A stretch of 48,090 nucleotides of DNA, from assembly GCA_945965275.1 (NCBI GenBank), contig CAMFNB010000008.1:1-48090 (forward strand). Reading direction: 5' to 3'. This document shows, piece after piece, positions 7,284 through 16,716 of this stretch. The position numbers and the translations under genes were made by a program. This DNA comes from an uncultured Clostridia bacterium (GTDB lineage: Bacteria; Bacillota; Clostridia; UBA1212; SIG427). The notes under the pieces were generated by a model. That model worked only from the letters and a program-made list of their open reading frames with translations. It was not told where the DNA came from and made no database searches. The stretch's first letter is position 1, and each line of letters begins with the position of its first letter.

Positions 7284-8628
7284 AATCGGAATGGTTTCAC
7301 TTGGCTGTGCAAAAAACCAGGTGGATGCCGAAATCATGGCAGGCAATTTAACAGCAAACAATTTTGAAATTACCTCTGACCCGTCCCAGGCAGAGGTTAT
7401 TATTATCAATACCTGCGGATTTATTGAAGACGCAAAAAAAGAGGCCATCGACGCAATCCTTGAGATGGCTGAATACAAGAAAACAGGTGTATGCAAGGCA
7501 TTGGTTGTAACAGGCTGCCTTGCCGAGAGATATTTTGAAGACATTCAGGAATCAATGCCTGAGGTTGATGCCGTGCTCGGCATAGGTCAGTATAAGGATA
7601 TTCTTGCTGCGGTGGAAGAGGTCCTTAAGGGAAAGAAATATTTTGACAGGACAGAGGATTTCTCTGTTGACTATCTCGATGACAGCAGACTTCTTTTTGA
7701 AAATACCGGAAGCGCATATCTTAAAATAGCAGAAGGCTGTGACAACAGATGCAACTATTGTGCTATACCGTCAATCAGAGGCCCATTCAGAAGCAGACCG
7801 ATTGAAAATCTGGTTGCGGAGGCTGAAGGTCTTGCAAAGCAGGGAATCAGGGAACTTGTAGTCGTTGCACAGGACACAACAAGATACGGAAAAGATATAT
7901 ACGGAAAGCCGAGCCTTCCTGAGCTTCTCACAGAACTTGACAAGGTTGAGGGAATAGAATGGATAAGAGTAATGTACCTCTATCCTGATGAAATTACTGA
8001 AAGACTTATTGATACAATAGCAAAAAGCAAAAAAATTCTTCACTATGTGGATCTTCCGATACAGCATATCAGCACAAGGCTTCTGGCAGAAATGAACAGA
8101 AGAGGAACAGGAGACGATATTCGTCGTATTTTCAGAGAATTTAAAGAAAGAATGCCTGACTGCATGATAAGAACTTCTCTTATCGTAGGTTATCCCGGGG
8201 AAACAGAAGATGACTACCTGGAACTTAAGGATTTTTTGAAAGAAACGCAGTTTGACAGAGTAGGCATTTTTAAGTATTCTATGGAAGAAGGAACAGTAGC
8301 TGCAGAGTCTGATAATCAGATTGCACCTGAAATTATGGACGAACGCTACGATTCACTTATGGAAATCCAACAGGGTATTTCCCTGGAACTTAATAAAGGT
8401 AAAGTAGGCAAGGTGTATAAAACGCTTGTGGAAGGTGTGTCAGATGACGGCATTTTCTATAAAGGAAGAACTTATGCACACGCACCTGAGGTTGACGGAT
8501 ATGTTTACTTTACATCAGAAGAGCCGCTTGAGCCGGGTGACATGGTCGACGTTAAAATGCTTATCGCCGAGGAATATGATATGACCGGAGAAGCGATTTT
8601 TACTGAAGAAGGGACGGCACTAAATTGA
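7273..8628 (+). CDS. rimO: Ribosomal protein S12 methylthiotransferase RimO
   Basis: A 451-residue radical-SAM enzyme that adds a methylthio group to the conserved Asp of ribosomal protein S12. Domains in order: MTTase N-terminal domain (SLGCAKNQVDAE...NTCGFI), radical-SAM barrel with C156-x3-C160-x2-C163, and C-terminal TRAM domain. The CAIPSIRGPFRSR sequence is typical of RimO rather than MiaB. Start: ATG at 7273, which gives the canonical MSIKIGMVSLGCAKN N-terminus; it overlaps recX by 11 bases. The pairing of rimO with pgsA next door is common in Bacillota. Confidence 0.96.
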   Translation: MSIKIGMVSLGCAKNQVDAEIMAGNLTANNFEITSDPSQAEVIIINTCGFIEDAKKEAIDAILEMAEYKKTGVCKALVVTGCLAERYFEDIQESMPEVDAVLGIGQYKDILAAVEEVLKGKKYFDRTEDFSVDYLDDSRLLFENTGSAYLKIAEGCDNRCNYCAIPSIRGPFRSRPIENLVAEAEGLAKQGIRELVVVAQDTTRYGKDIYGKPSLPELLTELDKVEGIEWIRVMYLYPDEITERLIDTIAKSKKILHYVDLPIQHISTRLLAEMNRRGTGDDIRRIFREFKERMPDCMIRTSLIVGYPGETEDDYLELKDFLKETQFDRVGIFKYSMEEGTVAAESDNQIAPEIMDERYDSLMEIQQGISLELNKGKVGKVYKTLVEGVSDDGIFYKGRTYAHAPEVDGYVYFTSEEPLEPGDMVDVKMLIAEEYDMTGEAIFTEEGTALN

Positions 8629-9251
8629 ATCTACCAAATAAACTGACAATTGCGAGAATAGTTCTTATTCCGATATATATGATATTCGCATTTCCTTATC
8701 CGACAAACTGGAGCTGGTTCCACGGCGGAGACTTTATGAACCACTACGGACCCTATGTTGCACTTTGCCTTTTTATTGTGGCATCCGTAACAGACCTTTT
8801 AGACGGAAAGATTGCAAGAAAGTACGGACTTGTGACTGACTTCGGTAAGTTCCTTGATCCGATTGCAGACAAACTTCTTGTAACTGCAGCGCTTCTTTCG
8901 CTTATCAGATACAGTAAGTTCTATCTTTGGGCAACAATGATCATACTTGCACGTGAGTTCATCGTAACAGGTATCAGACTTATTGCAGCTTCTAAGAATA
9001 AGGTAATTGCTGCAGGTAAGCTCGGTAAAATAAAGACGGTTGTCCAGATGATTGCCATTATCGAACTTCAATGTGCGTTCATCATAAGAGATGTATGGCC
9101 TGAATACAGGCATTGGGACTGGGCTTATGACATAGGACAGTTTATGAGCCTCATCGGATGGGCACTTATGGCTATTGCAGTAATTTTCACTATTGTATCA
9201 GGCGTTGAGTATGTAAAGAAGAATTCAAAATATTTTACAGAGACAATGTAA
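8625..9251 (+). CDS. pgsA: CDP-diacylglycerol-glycerol-3-phosphate 3-phosphatidyltransferase
   Basis: A 208-residue membrane enzyme that commits CDP-diacylglycerol to phosphatidylglycerol synthesis. It carries the full CDP-alcohol phosphotransferase signature D57-x2-D60-G61-x2-A64-R65-x8-G74-x3-D78-x3-D82, and four to six hydrophobic helices. The start is a TTG at 8625 overlapping the rimO stop by four bases (TTGA). A short hydrophilic insertion after the first helix (PYPTNWSWFHGGDFMNHYGP) is longer than usual. It ends the recA operon; the acpP promoter starts immediately after its stop. Confidence 0.94.
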   Translation: MNLPNKLTIARIVLIPIYMIFAFPYPTNWSWFHGGDFMNHYGPYVALCLFIVASVTDLLDGKIARKYGLVTDFGKFLDPIADKLLVTAALLSLIRYSKFYLWATMIILAREFIVTGIRLIAASKNKVIAAGKLGKIKTVVQMIAIIELQCAFIIRDVWPEYRHWDWAYDIGQFMSLIGWALMAIAVIFTIVSGVEYVKKNSKYFTETM

Positions 9252-9281
9252 TTGACAGTAACTTAATATATGACTTAAAAT
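9252..9281 (+). promoter_or_regulatory. acpP operon promoter
   Basis: Consensus TTGACA (9252-9257), 18-base spacer and TAAAAT (9276-9281), directly after the pgsA stop. It probably serves the long acpP-to-GH3 gene run, in which no clear internal promoter or terminator was seen. Confidence 0.7.
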
Positions 9282-9322
9282 CATCATTCAGTAATCAAAA
9301 AGATTAAAGGAGATATGGGAAA

Positions 9323-9553
9323 ATGGAATTGTTTGATAAAGTTAAAAAAATTATCGTTGATCAGCTTGGCATTGATGCAGACAAGGTTACTCTTGAGGCT
9401 TCATTCGTAGATGATCTCGGCGCAGATTCACTTGACCTTGTTGAACTTGTTATGGCTCTCGAAGAAGAGTACGGCATCGAAGTACCTGACGAAGATGCAG
9501 AAAAAATTGTTACAGTTAACGATATCGTAGAATATCTTAAGAAAATTCAGTAA
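9323..9553 (+). CDS. acpP: Acyl carrier protein
   Basis: A 76-residue acidic four-helix protein that carries acyl chains in fatty acid synthesis. Ser36 in the GADSLDL motif is the 4'-phosphopantetheine attachment site, followed by helix II ([17 protein letters not shown]). AAGGAG lies upstream of the ATG at 9323. It sits next to rnc with a six-base gap, the usual acpP-rnc neighbourhood, but no fatty-acid synthesis genes are in the window. Confidence 0.98.
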   Translation: MELFDKVKKIIVDQLGIDADKVTLEASFVDDLGADSLDLVELVMALEEEYGIEVPDEDAEKIVTVNDIVEYLKKIQ

Positions 9554-9559
9554 TCCGTT

Positions 9560-10261
9560 TTGGAAACAGAAAAACTTCAGAAATATATAAAATATGATTT
9601 TAAGGACCTTGGCTTGTTAAGACACGCTATGGTCCATCCTTCTTTTTCTAACGAAAAATACGGCAAACCAAAGAGTCATCTTGCCAGCAATCAGAGACTT
9701 GAGTTTCTGGGTGACAGTGTGCTAAGTCTTGTTGTAAGCACATATCTTTACAATAATTATCCGGATATGCCTGAAGGAGAGCTTTCAAAGCTTCGTGCGG
9801 TCCTTGTATGCGAGGCCTCACTTGCCGTGTTCGCAAAAAGAATTCATCTTCAGGATTTTCTGATTTTAGGCGTAGGAGAGACTGCATCAGGCGGAATGGA
9901 AAAGCCTTCAATTCTTGCAGATGCCTATGAAAGCTTAATTGCGGCAATATATCTGGACAGCGGAATCGAATCAGCAAGAGAGTTCATCATCTCACAAATT
10001 GAGTCGGATATCAAAACAACCGCCGTTCGCTACAAAGCCTATGATTACAAGACAAATCTTCAGGAGAAGATGGGTACGGACAGAGACCGTCCGATATATG
10101 AAATAATCGGAAATGAGGGACCTGATCACAGTCCTGTATTCATTGCATCTGTTTCCTGCAAAGGCGAGAAAACCTTTGGAAAAGGACATTCCAAAAAAGA
10201 AGCAGAGCAAATGGCAGCAAAGGAAATGCTTGAATTGATTGAAGGAAAAAAGGAGAAATAA
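9560..10261 (+). CDS. rnc: Ribonuclease III
   Basis: A 233-residue double-strand-specific endoribonuclease for rRNA processing and mRNA turnover. The catalytic signature NQRLEFLGDSVL is near residues 43-55, with the second acidic cluster DAYESLIAAIYLD, and a double-stranded-RNA-binding domain at about 160-228 ending HSKKEAEQMAAKEMLELI. The apparent start is a TTG at 9560, seven bases after the acpP stop, with no convincing ribosome binding site, so translation may depend on coupling to acpP. smc and ftsY, which often follow rnc in Bacillota, are not here; def follows instead. Confidence 0.97.
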   Translation: METEKLQKYIKYDFKDLGLLRHAMVHPSFSNEKYGKPKSHLASNQRLEFLGDSVLSLVVSTYLYNNYPDMPEGELSKLRAVLVCEASLAVFAKRIHLQDFLILGVGETASGGMEKPSILADAYESLIAAIYLDSGIESAREFIISQIESDIKTTAVRYKAYDYKTNLQEKMGTDRDRPIYEIIGNEGPDHSPVFIASVSCKGEKTFGKGHSKKEAEQMAAKEMLELIEGKKEK

Positions 10262-10262
10262 C

Positions 10263-10736
10263 ATGGCACTCAGAAATATACGAACAGAAGATGATCCGGT
10301 ACTTCGCACAATCTGCAAACCGGTAAAAGAAATAACAGACAAAACAAGAGCACTCATCGAAGATATGTTTGAAACTATGTATGCTGCAAACGGTGTCGGA
10401 CTTGCCGCCCCTCAGATTGGCATAGTAAGACAAATTGTCGTAATCGATGATACTGCAGGCAACAAGCTTGCTCTCATTAATCCTGTGCTTACTCCAATAG
10501 GAGACGAGACAGCCGAAGGACCTGAGGGTTGCCTTTCACTTCCCGGATACAGCGGAATTGTTGAAAGACCCACAAAGGTTCACGTTGATGCATTAAATGA
10601 AAACGGTGAAGAGGTTCACTTTGATGCAGAGGGCATGTTCGCTGTAATTTGCTGTCATGAAATCGATCACTTAAGCGGAATTCTATACAAAGACAAAGCG
10701 AAAGAATACTATCCGAATTCCTCAGAGGAGGACTGA
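10263..10736 (+). CDS. def: Peptide deformylase
   Basis: A 157-residue metallopeptidase that removes the formyl group from nascent proteins. All three family motifs are present: GVGLAAPQIG, EGCLS with metal ligand Cys90, and H132-E133-I-D-H136. I chose the ATG at 10263 (MALRNIRTEDDP) because AGGAG (10251-10255) is seven bases upstream; an upstream TTG at 10239 would lie inside rnc. Its stop shares one base with the fmt start. Confidence 0.98.
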   Translation: MALRNIRTEDDPVLRTICKPVKEITDKTRALIEDMFETMYAANGVGLAAPQIGIVRQIVVIDDTAGNKLALINPVLTPIGDETAEGPEGCLSLPGYSGIVERPTKVHVDALNENGEEVHFDAEGMFAVICCHEIDHLSGILYKDKAKEYYPNSSEED

Positions 10737-11686
10737 TGGAAAAAAAAGATCTTAAAGTTGCATTTATGGGAACACCGGATTTTGCTCTTCCGGTGCTGGA
10801 GGCACTGGTTGAGAATTATTCCGTTGTCTGCGTAATCACAAAGGTCGACAAACCGAAGGGAAGAGGCTACGAACTCGTTGCACCTCCGGTAAAAAATTAT
10901 GCTGTTTCAAAAAACATTCCCGTTCTTCAGCCCACCACTGTAAAAACAGATGAATTTGTCGAAGAACTTAAATCATACGGTGCCGAGCTTTTCGTAACCT
11001 GTGCCTACGGTAAAATTTTACCGCAGCAGGTACTTGATATTCCGAAATACGGCACAATAAATGTCCACGCAAGCCTTCTCCCCAAATACAGAGGCTCAGC
11101 GCCCCTTTGGCACATGGTTATAAACGGTGAGAAGGAAATCGGCGTTACCACCATGTTCACCGATATAGGAATGGACACAGGCGACATCCTTGAGGTTTCA
11201 AAGATTCCTTTCGGAGAGGATGAAACCATGGAAAATGCTCACGACAAGCTTTCTGCGCTGGGTGGCGAAATCATCACAAGAACCATCGACAAGATGCTTG
11301 CCGGTACACTTACAAGAACAAAACAAAACGATGCCGAAGCAACATATGCTCCGCCCATAAAAAAAGAAGACGGTAAAATTGACTGGAGCAAGCCGGCCGA
11401 TGCAATACATAATTTGGTCAGAGGCATGAATCCGTTCCCTGCGGCTTTTACTTTAAAACAGGGAGAAGTCCTTAAAATATTCAAAACAAAATGCGTAAAT
11501 GAAAGCACGGCTAAAGCTCCGGGCACTGTTTTGGGAGTATCTTCAAACGGAGGACTTCTGGTTGCATGCGGAGACGAAACGGTAGTTGAGGTTCTTGAAC
11601 TTCAGGCTGCCGGTAAAAAAAGAATGGATACAAAGGCATACTTAAACGGCCATCCGATAGCGGAAGGAGTCGTTTTTGAATCGTGA
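10736..11686 (+). CDS. fmt: Methionyl-tRNA formyltransferase
   Basis: A 316-residue enzyme that formylates initiator methionyl-tRNA with 10-formyltetrahydrofolate. The signature HASLLPKYRGSAPL, the early FMGTPDFALPVLEAL segment and a C-terminal OB-like tRNA-binding domain (about 205-310) are present. The def-fmt overlap (TGATG) couples formylation and deformylation. Its end overlaps the rlmN GTG start by four bases. The gene contains two copies of the repeated octamer fused as a perfect 16-bp palindrome at 11008-11023. Confidence 0.98.
   Translation: MEKKDLKVAFMGTPDFALPVLEALVENYSVVCVITKVDKPKGRGYELVAPPVKNYAVSKNIPVLQPTTVKTDEFVEELKSYGAELFVTCAYGKILPQQVLDIPKYGTINVHASLLPKYRGSAPLWHMVINGEKEIGVTTMFTDIGMDTGDILEVSKIPFGEDETMENAHDKLSALGGEIITRTIDKMLAGTLTRTKQNDAEATYAPPIKKEDGKIDWSKPADAIHNLVRGMNPFPAAFTLKQGEVLKIFKTKCVNESTAKAPGTVLGVSSNGGLLVACGDETVVEVLELQAAGKKRMDTKAYLNGHPIAEGVVFES
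11008..11023. repeat. 16-bp palindrome of two inverted octamer copies
   Basis: CGGTAAAATTTTACCG is a perfect palindrome inside fmt, made of two abutting inverted copies of the window-wide octamer CGGTAAAA. It encodes YGKILP, a sequence common in Fmt proteins, so protein constraint may contribute. Confidence 0.9.
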
Positions 11687-12723
11687 AAAAGAACCTTCTT
11701 GATTTCTCAGCACACGAATTGAATCTTTTTATGAAAGAGCACGGCGTAGCTGCCTTCAGAGGCACACAAATCCGCAAGTGGCTCTATCAGGGCGTTGATT
11801 CCTTTGATGAAATGACTGACATTTCAAAGGACCTTCGTGCATGGCTTTCAGAATATTTCACGACAGGGGCTTTGAAGATAAAGAGACTCCTGAAATCATC
11901 AGACGGAACATGCAAGTTCCTTTTTGACCTGGGTGACGGAAATTACATCGAGTCAGTACTCATGAAATACAGCTACGGATATTCAGCCTGCATTTCTTCT
12001 CAGATCGGCTGTAAAATGGGCTGCAAATTCTGTGCGTCAACAGGTGCCGGCTTTGTAAGAAACCTTACAATCGGCGAAATGATCGGACAGATAATAACAA
12101 TGAACAAACACCGGGGAATTCGCATCGGCCATGTTGTAATCATGGGCGTGGGCGAACCCATGGATAACTATGATAATGTAGTAGGCTTTCTTCGCGAGGC
12201 TCAGGCACCGGACGGATTGGGAATTTCTTTCCGTCATCTGGCCCTTTCAACATGCGGCGTAGTGCCCGGAATCAGGAAACTCAGTGAAGAAAAAATGCCT
12301 ATCACACTGGCAATTTCACTCCACTCACCCTTTGACGATGAGAGATCTGAGCTTATGCCCGTAAACAATGCATATCCGATTGAAAAAGTTATGGACGCAT
12401 GCCGCGAATATCAGGCGGACGGAGGTAGACGGATAACCTTCGAATATGCTATGATTAAGGGAATAAATGATGATAAGGAGCATGCCAGAGCATTGGCAAA
12501 TCTTGTGAAAGATTTACAGTGTCATGTTAACCTTATTCCAATGAATGACGTTCCGGGAACTCCGTTTAAAAAGAGTGACTCCGTAACGGTTGAAGTGTTT
12601 ACTAGAACCCTGGAAAGAATGGGCGTTGAAGTAACCACGAGAAGAGAACTTGGAAAGGATATCAGTGCTGCTTGCGGTCAGCTCAGAAGGTCCGCAACAG
12701 AAGAAAGCGGAAATGCCAATTGA
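11683..12723 (+). CDS. rlmN: Dual-specificity rRNA/tRNA methyltransferase RlmN
   Basis: A 346-residue radical-SAM enzyme that methylates C2 of A2503 in 23S rRNA and A37 in some tRNAs. It has C110-x3-C114-x2-C117 for the iron-sulfur cluster (GCKMGCKFCAST), the GVGEPMDN motif, and the late Cys in AACGQLR that forms the methyl-transfer thioether. The start is a GTG at 11683 overlapping fmt by four bases. In many Bacillota rsmB sits between fmt and rlmN; here it is absent. Confidence 0.96.
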   Translation: MKKNLLDFSAHELNLFMKEHGVAAFRGTQIRKWLYQGVDSFDEMTDISKDLRAWLSEYFTTGALKIKRLLKSSDGTCKFLFDLGDGNYIESVLMKYSYGYSACISSQIGCKMGCKFCASTGAGFVRNLTIGEMIGQIITMNKHRGIRIGHVVIMGVGEPMDNYDNVVGFLREAQAPDGLGISFRHLALSTCGVVPGIRKLSEEKMPITLAISLHSPFDDERSELMPVNNAYPIEKVMDACREYQADGGRRITFEYAMIKGINDDKEHARALANLVKDLQCHVNLIPMNDVPGTPFKKSDSVTVEVFTRTLERMGVEVTTRRELGKDISAACGQLRRSATEESGNAN

Positions 12724-13474
12724 ATTTGTCGGTAAAACTGATGTCGGTAGATTGAGAAATCTCAACGAAGACAATTACAGTGCTTTTGCGTCCCAGGACG
12801 GCAAAGCTTATGTTTTTGTTGTCGCAGACGGCATGGGCGGTGCCAATGCCGGTGAAGTGGCAAGCAAAATTTTAACCGACCATTTTACAAAGAAGATGAA
12901 AAAAATCAACTTCGGTAAAATGACAATTGATTCCGTAAAGAAAACTCTTACAGAAGTAATCCGGGGCGCAAACGAAAAAATATACAAGAAAGCCACAAGC
13001 AAGAAGGCCCTTTCCGGAATGGGAACCACGGTTGTTGCAGGTGTGCTTTTCGGCGAGAAACTTATTGCTGCCAATGTAGGCGACAGCAGAGCATATATAA
13101 GTCACAAGAGCAGACTTGAAATTGTTACGGAAGATCATACTTTCGTTCATGATCTTTTCCGCAGCGGAGCAATATCCGCAACGGAAGAAAAGAACCATCC
13201 GAGCAAACACATACTTACAAGAGCCGTAGGTGTTCACAGCGATGTGGAAGTTGACACATATATCTGCGATTTTCCGAAGGATGCCGTTTTACTGCTTTGT
13301 TCAGACGGTCTCACAAATATGATTGAAGAGGCTCCGATGCAGAGACTTATAAGACGACACAAAAATATGGAGAAGCTTTCAGACAGACTTGTTGCAGTTG
13401 CAAATGAAAAGGGCGGACAGGACAATATCACCGTTATCGTTGCAAGAAGACAGGAAGAGGTAACACGTGAGTAA
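12713..13474 (+). CDS. stp: PP2C-family Ser/Thr phosphatase (Stp/PrpC)
   Basis: A 253-residue metal-dependent phosphatase that reverses PrkC phosphorylation. PP2C motifs in order: TDVGRLRNLNEDNY, VADGMGG, GTTVVAGVLF, VGDSRAY, EDHTFVHDLFRSGAI, LCSDGLTNM and GGQDNITVIV. I chose the ATG at 12713 (MPIEFVGKTDVG), which overlaps the rlmN end by 11 bases; an upstream in-frame start would extend into rlmN without homology. It overlaps the kinase gene by eight bases, as expected for the co-regulated pair. Confidence 0.97.
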   Translation: MPIEFVGKTDVGRLRNLNEDNYSAFASQDGKAYVFVVADGMGGANAGEVASKILTDHFTKKMKKINFGKMTIDSVKKTLTEVIRGANEKIYKKATSKKALSGMGTTVVAGVLFGEKLIAANVGDSRAYISHKSRLEIVTEDHTFVHDLFRSGAISATEEKNHPSKHILTRAVGVHSDVEVDTYICDFPKDAVLLLCSDGLTNMIEEAPMQRLIRRHKNMEKLSDRLVAVANEKGGQDNITVIVARRQEEVTRE

Positions 13475-15827
13475 TCTTTCTGATAAGAAAATTCTCGATA
13501 ATAAGTATGAAATTCTCGGACTTATCGGCTCGGGCGGAATGGCCTATGTATATAAAGCAAGGAACATAAACACAAACGAGGCCGTGGCCATCAAAGTTCT
13601 CAAAAGAGAATACTGCGATAACGAAGAATATATCCGCAAATTCAACAATGAGGCAAGGGCAGTAAAGCCTTTAAAGCATCCCAATATTGTTCAGATCTAT
13701 GAAGTGGGCAATGTGGGCAATGTTCACTATATTGCAAGAGAATACGTAAATGGTATCACTCTTGAAGATTACATCAAAAATCATCCGACAGTTTCATGGG
13801 AAAAATGTTTTGAAATTACAAAGCAGCTTTTACAGGCTGTTGAATGTGCTCACGGACAGCATGTAATACACAGGGACATCAAGCCGATGAACATTATGAT
13901 TTGCGAGGACGGAACTGTTAAGCTTTCAGACTTCGGAATTGCAAAGGCCGTAACAAATGCAACAATTGAAGCAACAAAGAACAGTGTCGGTTCAATTCAT
14001 TATGTATCACCTGAACATGCAAGAGGCGGATTTGTTGACGAGAGATCAGACATTTATTCCATCGGTGTAACAATGTATGAAATGATTGTCGGCGCCGTTC
14101 CTTTTGACGGTGACACACAGGTTGCAATCGCTCTCAAACACCTTTCCGGAAAATTTATTCAGCCTCACGATGTGGATCCTGAGATTCCGATGGGGGTAAA
14201 TGATATTATCGTTCAGGCCCTTATGAAAGACCCGGGACTCAGATTCCAGTCGGCTACAGATATGCTCGGAAGAATTGCAATGGTCGAAAAAGATCCGTCA
14301 GCACCGTTCCTGCAGCATGATGACGAGAACCAAAACGGAATAGATGACGAAACGGAAAAAGTAATCAGCGATGAACCGATTATCACAAAGGAAAGCGTTG
14401 ATTCTGAAATAGAAAAGGCTCTTACAGAGCTTGCAGAAAGTGAAGAAAACAATTCCCTGGGCGAGACAAAGACAAGGGTTGAGACAAAGCCCATGCCGCC
14501 GGTAAAAACAACAACAGAGGAAGAAAAACCGTCTGAAGAGAAGGACGATGATTCAGACGATGTTGACGTGGTTGTCAAGCACGAAGAGGAAGAGACCGAG
14601 GAAGAGAAACAAAAGAGAATAAAGAAAGAAAAGTTCAGAAAAGTCAGAGAAATTGTTTTCAGAGTTCTCACATATATTCTTGCAGTCGCCGTTACTTTGG
14701 GAGCCGCTTACTTCCTTGTTTCCACAATCAGATATGCGGCAGACAGGATATTCACTCTTTCAAAGGCAACATATACCATTGAAGATTACACAGGCTATGA
14801 GGCAATACCCGTAATCGAAATGCTTGAAAAGGAAAATATCAATGTTAAGCAGGAGCTTGTTGTTGACGAGCTCTACCTGGGAGCAGGCTTTATCGTAGAA
14901 CAGGATATCGCAGCAGGAAAGACTGTAAGAAAAGGAGACACAATAAACCTTAAGGTTTCTGCAAAGGAAGGATCCTTCATAGTAAGTGACTGTGTGGGAA
15001 AGACAGAGCAGGAAGCTGCAGACGAGCTTAAGAAACTCAATCTTAAATATGAGGTTGTAAAAGTTAAGAACAACAAGACAGAAGCCGGTAAGGTATTTAA
15101 GATGACGCCTGAGGCGGGAAGTGTTGTGACAGATGAGGATGAAATCAGGCTTTACGTTTCCGATGGCAAGCTTTATGAAGAAGTAACGGTGCCGGACCTC
15201 AAGGGAAAAACTCTCACAGAGGCAAAAAAGGAGCTTGAATCACTGGGTCTTTCAGTGGGCGTTTCCTATCCGGAGCCGGGACAGGATATAACATACATTC
15301 TGAATCCGACTGCATCACCGTCACCTGTGCCGCCACCGACACCTAAACCTACGGCAACACCGGAAGCCACGGACGAACCGGAAGAAGAACCGACGCAGGA
15401 GCCTCTTCCGACTGCGGAACCTGAACCGACCGCTGCTCCCATGAGCAAGAATACTATGACTCTTGCAAAGGGAAGTACATATGCTTCAAAGACGGTTCAA
15501 TACCAGTATCCGCCGGCAGGAACGGTGCTTTACAAAAACGAAACCGTTGATATCTATTTCTATGATATAACGATTGCATCAGATAATCTTTTAAGACAAT
15601 ACAACAAAGTCTCATTTAAAAATCCTACCGGAGACGAAAGCGGAAGCGTGACATTCTCTGTTTCTGCGGTAACAAACGACACAGGAAGAAAGATTTCTCT
15701 CTACAACAAGACAATTTACAAGTCTGTTTTCCCGGTAACAATAGGAATTCCGAAATCATACAACGGAGGCACGGACGTGTCAGTATATGCTGACAGCAAA
15801 CTTCTGTATAAATACTTATGCAAATAA
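13467..15827 (+). CDS. prkC: PASTA-domain Ser/Thr protein kinase PrkC
   Basis: A 786-residue membrane receptor kinase. The kinase domain (about 12-270) has GSGGMAYVY, catalytic Lys43, HRDIKPMN with Asp137, and DFG Asp155. A Glu/Lys-rich juxtamembrane stretch (275-392) leads to one membrane helix (about 396-419). Outside are PASTA repeats at about 436-502 and 503-568, and a third that begins at 574 but is interrupted by a Pro/Thr/Glu-rich segment (about 612-662); the sequence TVQYQYPPAGTVLYKNETVDIYF (677 on) looks like its second half. A further unassigned region of about 85 residues follows. PASTA repeats bind peptidoglycan fragments and link wall status to growth. GTG start at 13467; RsgA overlaps its end. 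Confidence 0.96.
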   Translation: MSNLSDKKILDNKYEILGLIGSGGMAYVYKARNINTNEAVAIKVLKREYCDNEEYIRKFNNEARAVKPLKHPNIVQIYEVGNVGNVHYIAREYVNGITLEDYIKNHPTVSWEKCFEITKQLLQAVECAHGQHVIHRDIKPMNIMICEDGTVKLSDFGIAKAVTNATIEATKNSVGSIHYVSPEHARGGFVDERSDIYSIGVTMYEMIVGAVPFDGDTQVAIALKHLSGKFIQPHDVDPEIPMGVNDIIVQALMKDPGLRFQSATDMLGRIAMVEKDPSAPFLQHDDENQNGIDDETEKVISDEPIITKESVDSEIEKALTELAESEENNSLGETKTRVETKPMPPVKTTTEEEKPSEEKDDDSDDVDVVVKHEEEETEEEKQKRIKKEKFRKVREIVFRVLTYILAVAVTLGAAYFLVSTIRYAADRIFTLSKATYTIEDYTGYEAIPVIEMLEKENINVKQELVVDELYLGAGFIVEQDIAAGKTVRKGDTINLKVSAKEGSFIVSDCVGKTEQEAADELKKLNLKYEVVKVKNNKTEAGKVFKMTPEAGSVVTDEDEIRLYVSDGKLYEEVTVPDLKGKTLTEAKKELESLGLSVGVSYPEPGQDITYILNPTASPSPVPPPTPKPTATPEATDEPEEEPTQEPLPTAEPEPTAAPMSKNTMTLAKGSTYASKTVQYQYPPAGTVLYKNETVDIYFYDITIASDNLLRQYNKVSFKNPTGDESGSVTFSVSAVTNDTGRKISLYNKTIYKSVFPVTIGIPKSYNGGTDVSVYADSKLLYKYLCK

Positions 15828-16705
15828 CTCAGGGAATAATAATTAAAGGATTGGGCGGTCTTTACACAGTTGCGTGTGACGGCCGTCTGTTTTCATGTCC
15901 TGCCAGAGGTATTTTCCGCAAGGAAGGCATAAAACCCATGATCGGCGACAAGGTAACTTTGGACGAGATTGACGAAGCCGACAGGACAGCTGTTATCTCT
16001 GAAATTTTACCGAGAAAAAATCAGCTTTTAAGACCTGCCGTTGCAAATGTGGACCATATAGTTGTTGTTATTGCAACCTGTTCGCCTGCACCGGATATGC
16101 TCCTTGTGGACAAGCTTATTTTAAGTGCGCAGCAAAAGCATGTTCCCGTAACACTGGCAGTCAACAAAACCGACCAGGATCCCGAGGCTGCCGCAAAGCT
16201 TTGCGAAGAATACAGATATGCCGTGTCGGGAGTTGTGGAAACATGTACTACCGAAGGCACGGGGATCGACGAGCTTAAAAAAATAATGCACGGTAAAATT
16301 TCCGTTATGGTGGGACAGAGCGGAGCAGGCAAGTCATCACTTATAAATTTGCTTATAGGCGAGTCTGTCATGGAGACAGGCGGACTCAGCAGAAAAACAG
16401 ACAGAGGACGTCATACAACAAGGCACAACGAGATGTTTATGAGCGATGACGGATTTGTAATTGACTCGCCCGGCTTCAGCCTTTTTGAACTTGAAGAAAT
16501 GGAGCCTCTTCAATTGCAAAACCTGTACCCTGAGATATATAATAACCGGGGTGATTGCTTCTTCCAGGACTGCAGTCACACAGGGGAGCCGAAGTGCTTC
16601 GTAAAGGATCTTCTGGAGAATAAAAAGTTCTCACAGGGAAGATATGAAAGATATAAAATCCTGTATAAAGAATTACTTGAAAAAGAGAAAAATAAATATA
16701 AATGA
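15818..16705 (+). CDS. rsgA: Small ribosomal subunit biogenesis GTPase RsgA
   Basis: A 295-residue circularly permuted GTPase that aids 30S maturation. An OB fold (about 1-65) is followed by G motifs in permuted order: NKTD (116-119), the P-loop GQSGAGKSS (166-174) and DSPG (216-219). The C-terminal zinc site uses C247, C252, H254 and C260. The ATG overlaps prkC by ten bases and the gene ends one codon from the rpe ribosome binding site: the classic stp-prkC-rsgA-rpe order of Bacillota. Confidence 0.97.
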   Translation: MQITQGIIIKGLGGLYTVACDGRLFSCPARGIFRKEGIKPMIGDKVTLDEIDEADRTAVISEILPRKNQLLRPAVANVDHIVVVIATCSPAPDMLLVDKLILSAQQKHVPVTLAVNKTDQDPEAAAKLCEEYRYAVSGVVETCTTEGTGIDELKKIMHGKISVMVGQSGAGKSSLINLLIGESVMETGGLSRKTDRGRHTTRHNEMFMSDDGFVIDSPGFSLFELEEMEPLQLQNLYPEIYNNRGDCFFQDCSHTGEPKCFVKDLLENKKFSQGRYERYKILYKELLEKEKNKYK

Positions 16706-16716
16706 GGTGTAAAACT

